NCBI GenBank assembly: GCA_001940755.1
Contig: MEHH01000198.1
Location: 1-5,496, forward strand
Reading direction: 5' to 3'
DNA from: Candidatus Heimdallarchaeota archaeon AB_125
Lineage (GTDB): Archaea; Asgardarchaeota; Heimdallarchaeia; Heimdallarchaeales; Heimdallarchaeaceae
DNA length: 5,496 bases
Shown: positions 5,153-5,496 of the stretch, in pieces
Numbering within the stretch: the first letter of the stretch is position 1
Layout of the letters: each line of letters starts with the position of its first letter
Notes under the pieces: generated by a model
What the model was told of the DNA's origin: nothing
Database searches by the model: none
What the model saw: the letters and a program-made list of their open reading frames with translations, nothing else
Program-made: the position numbers and the translations under genes

Positions 5153-5476
5153 TCACTTTTTTATTGCTTTACTATACTTGTGAGAATAGGATTTTTTTCT
5201 CTGCCTTACATTAGGTGGTTTTCGATCAATAACATAAAGTGTTGTATCTACCTCAATTGTTTCTTTATATTGTGGTTTGATTCTAATGCTAACATATGGA
5301 GATTTAACTGGTCCAAAAATATCTGCAATTTTTCCAATGTGCTCCATTCTTTCAGTAACAACATTCGATCCAATTTTAGGTAATTTTGGTGGATCATGAA
5401 CAATTGCATGTCCTAAATCAGTGAAATATTCTACAGCACCGAGTTTTTTTATTCTTTCTCGCTCCAATTTAATCAA
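5153..5476 (-). CDS. gar1: H/ACA ribonucleoprotein protein Gar1
   Basis: Gar1 joins Cbf5, Nop10 and L7Ae in the H/ACA particle that makes pseudouridine in rRNA at guide-RNA-chosen sites; it contacts Cbf5 and aids substrate turnover. The protein is a small beta-barrel. The opening IKKLGAVEYFTDLGHAIV corresponds to the usual KRLG-x-V start of archaeal Gar1. The diagnostic core is IGKIADIFGPVKSPYVSI (47-64), followed by strand segments up to TLYVIDRKP (79-87). A basic tail, RQRKKSYSHKYSKAIKK, replaces the Gly-Arg-rich ends of eukaryotic Gar1. The length (104-107 residues) is normal for archaea. An in-frame TGA at 5491-5489 limits the start to TTG 5476 or TTG 5467. The second is preferred because AAGGTTGAT lies 4 bases upstream of it and it gives MERERIKKLG. 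In many archaea gar1 neighbours srp19 and tfb; neither is complete here. Confidence 0.94.
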   Translation of the reverse strand: MIKLERERIKKLGAVEYFTDLGHAIVHDPPKLPKIGSNVVTERMEHIGKIADIFGPVKSPYVSIRIKPQYKETIEVDTTLYVIDRKPPNVRQRKKSYSHKYSKAIKK

Positions 5477-5496
5477 CCTTGATTTTCTTCAAAATC
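5469..5496 (-). CDS. Possible 3' end of the gene upstream of gar1
   Basis: One minus-strand frame reads ILKKIKVD and stops at TAA 5471-5469, just before the preferred gar1 start at 5467. The basic tail and its position before gar1 would suit SRP19, which precedes gar1 in many archaea. Eight residues cannot identify a protein, and another frame (DFEENQG, stop TGA 5475-5473) is equally open. This is inference from gene order. Confidence 0.22.

Noticed and set aside
5180..5383. A plus-strand frame opposite gar1
   Set aside because: The Gar1 core motif is on the minus strand, and the opposite product is Asn/Phe-rich low-complexity sequence.

Overview
The window is a gene-dense, AT-rich (roughly one-third GC by eye) piece of an archaeal chromosome. 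The evidence for archaea is the gene content: a Gar1 protein of the H/ACA guide-RNA particle, a Trm1-type tRNA dimethyltransferase, an FtsJ-type rRNA methyltransferase with archaeal-length ends, RNase HII, and a TFE-beta subunit related to human RNA polymerase III subunit RPC39. As I recall, TFE-beta occurs in Crenarchaeota, Thaumarchaeota and relatives (TACK) and Asgard archaea but is generally missing from Euryarchaeota, so a TACK or Asgard host is the best inference. The sequence does not settle which. TATA-like boxes about 20-45 bases upstream of several starts also fit archaeal promoters.

Layout from the right edge, on the minus strand: a possible tail of an upstream gene (5469-5496), gar1 (5153-5476), a 151-base gap with a T-rich terminator and a TATA box, TFE-beta (4483-5001), then an apparent three-gene operon ftsJ/rlmE (3815-4414), trm1 (2621-3796) and rnhB (1926-2615) with gaps of 18 and 5 bases. 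A rhomboid intramembrane protease gene (1276-1929, plus strand) runs convergently into rnhB, and their stop codons overlap. On the left, a YkgJ-like cysteine-cluster protein (648-1154, minus) is divergent from the rhomboid gene. An unrecognised protein gene (1-609, minus) runs off the left edge.

The right-hand five genes form an information-processing neighbourhood: guide-RNA-directed pseudouridylation (Gar1), transcription initiation (TFE-beta), rRNA 2'-O-methylation (FtsJ/RlmE), tRNA G26 dimethylation (Trm1) and RNA removal from DNA (RNase HII). The left-hand three genes share no obvious pathway. I see no mobile element, CRISPR array, tRNA or rRNA gene. No gap exceeds 300 bases; the largest are 5002-5152 and 1155-1275, and both hold promoter-like or terminator-like elements.

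I do not see a clearly new multi-gene system. The points most worth following are the unidentified gene at the left edge, the long acidic C-terminal tail of TFE-beta beyond its iron-sulfur motif, the recurring GTGAT ribosome-binding motif that puts several start codons in doubt, and the tail-to-tail stop-codon overlap.
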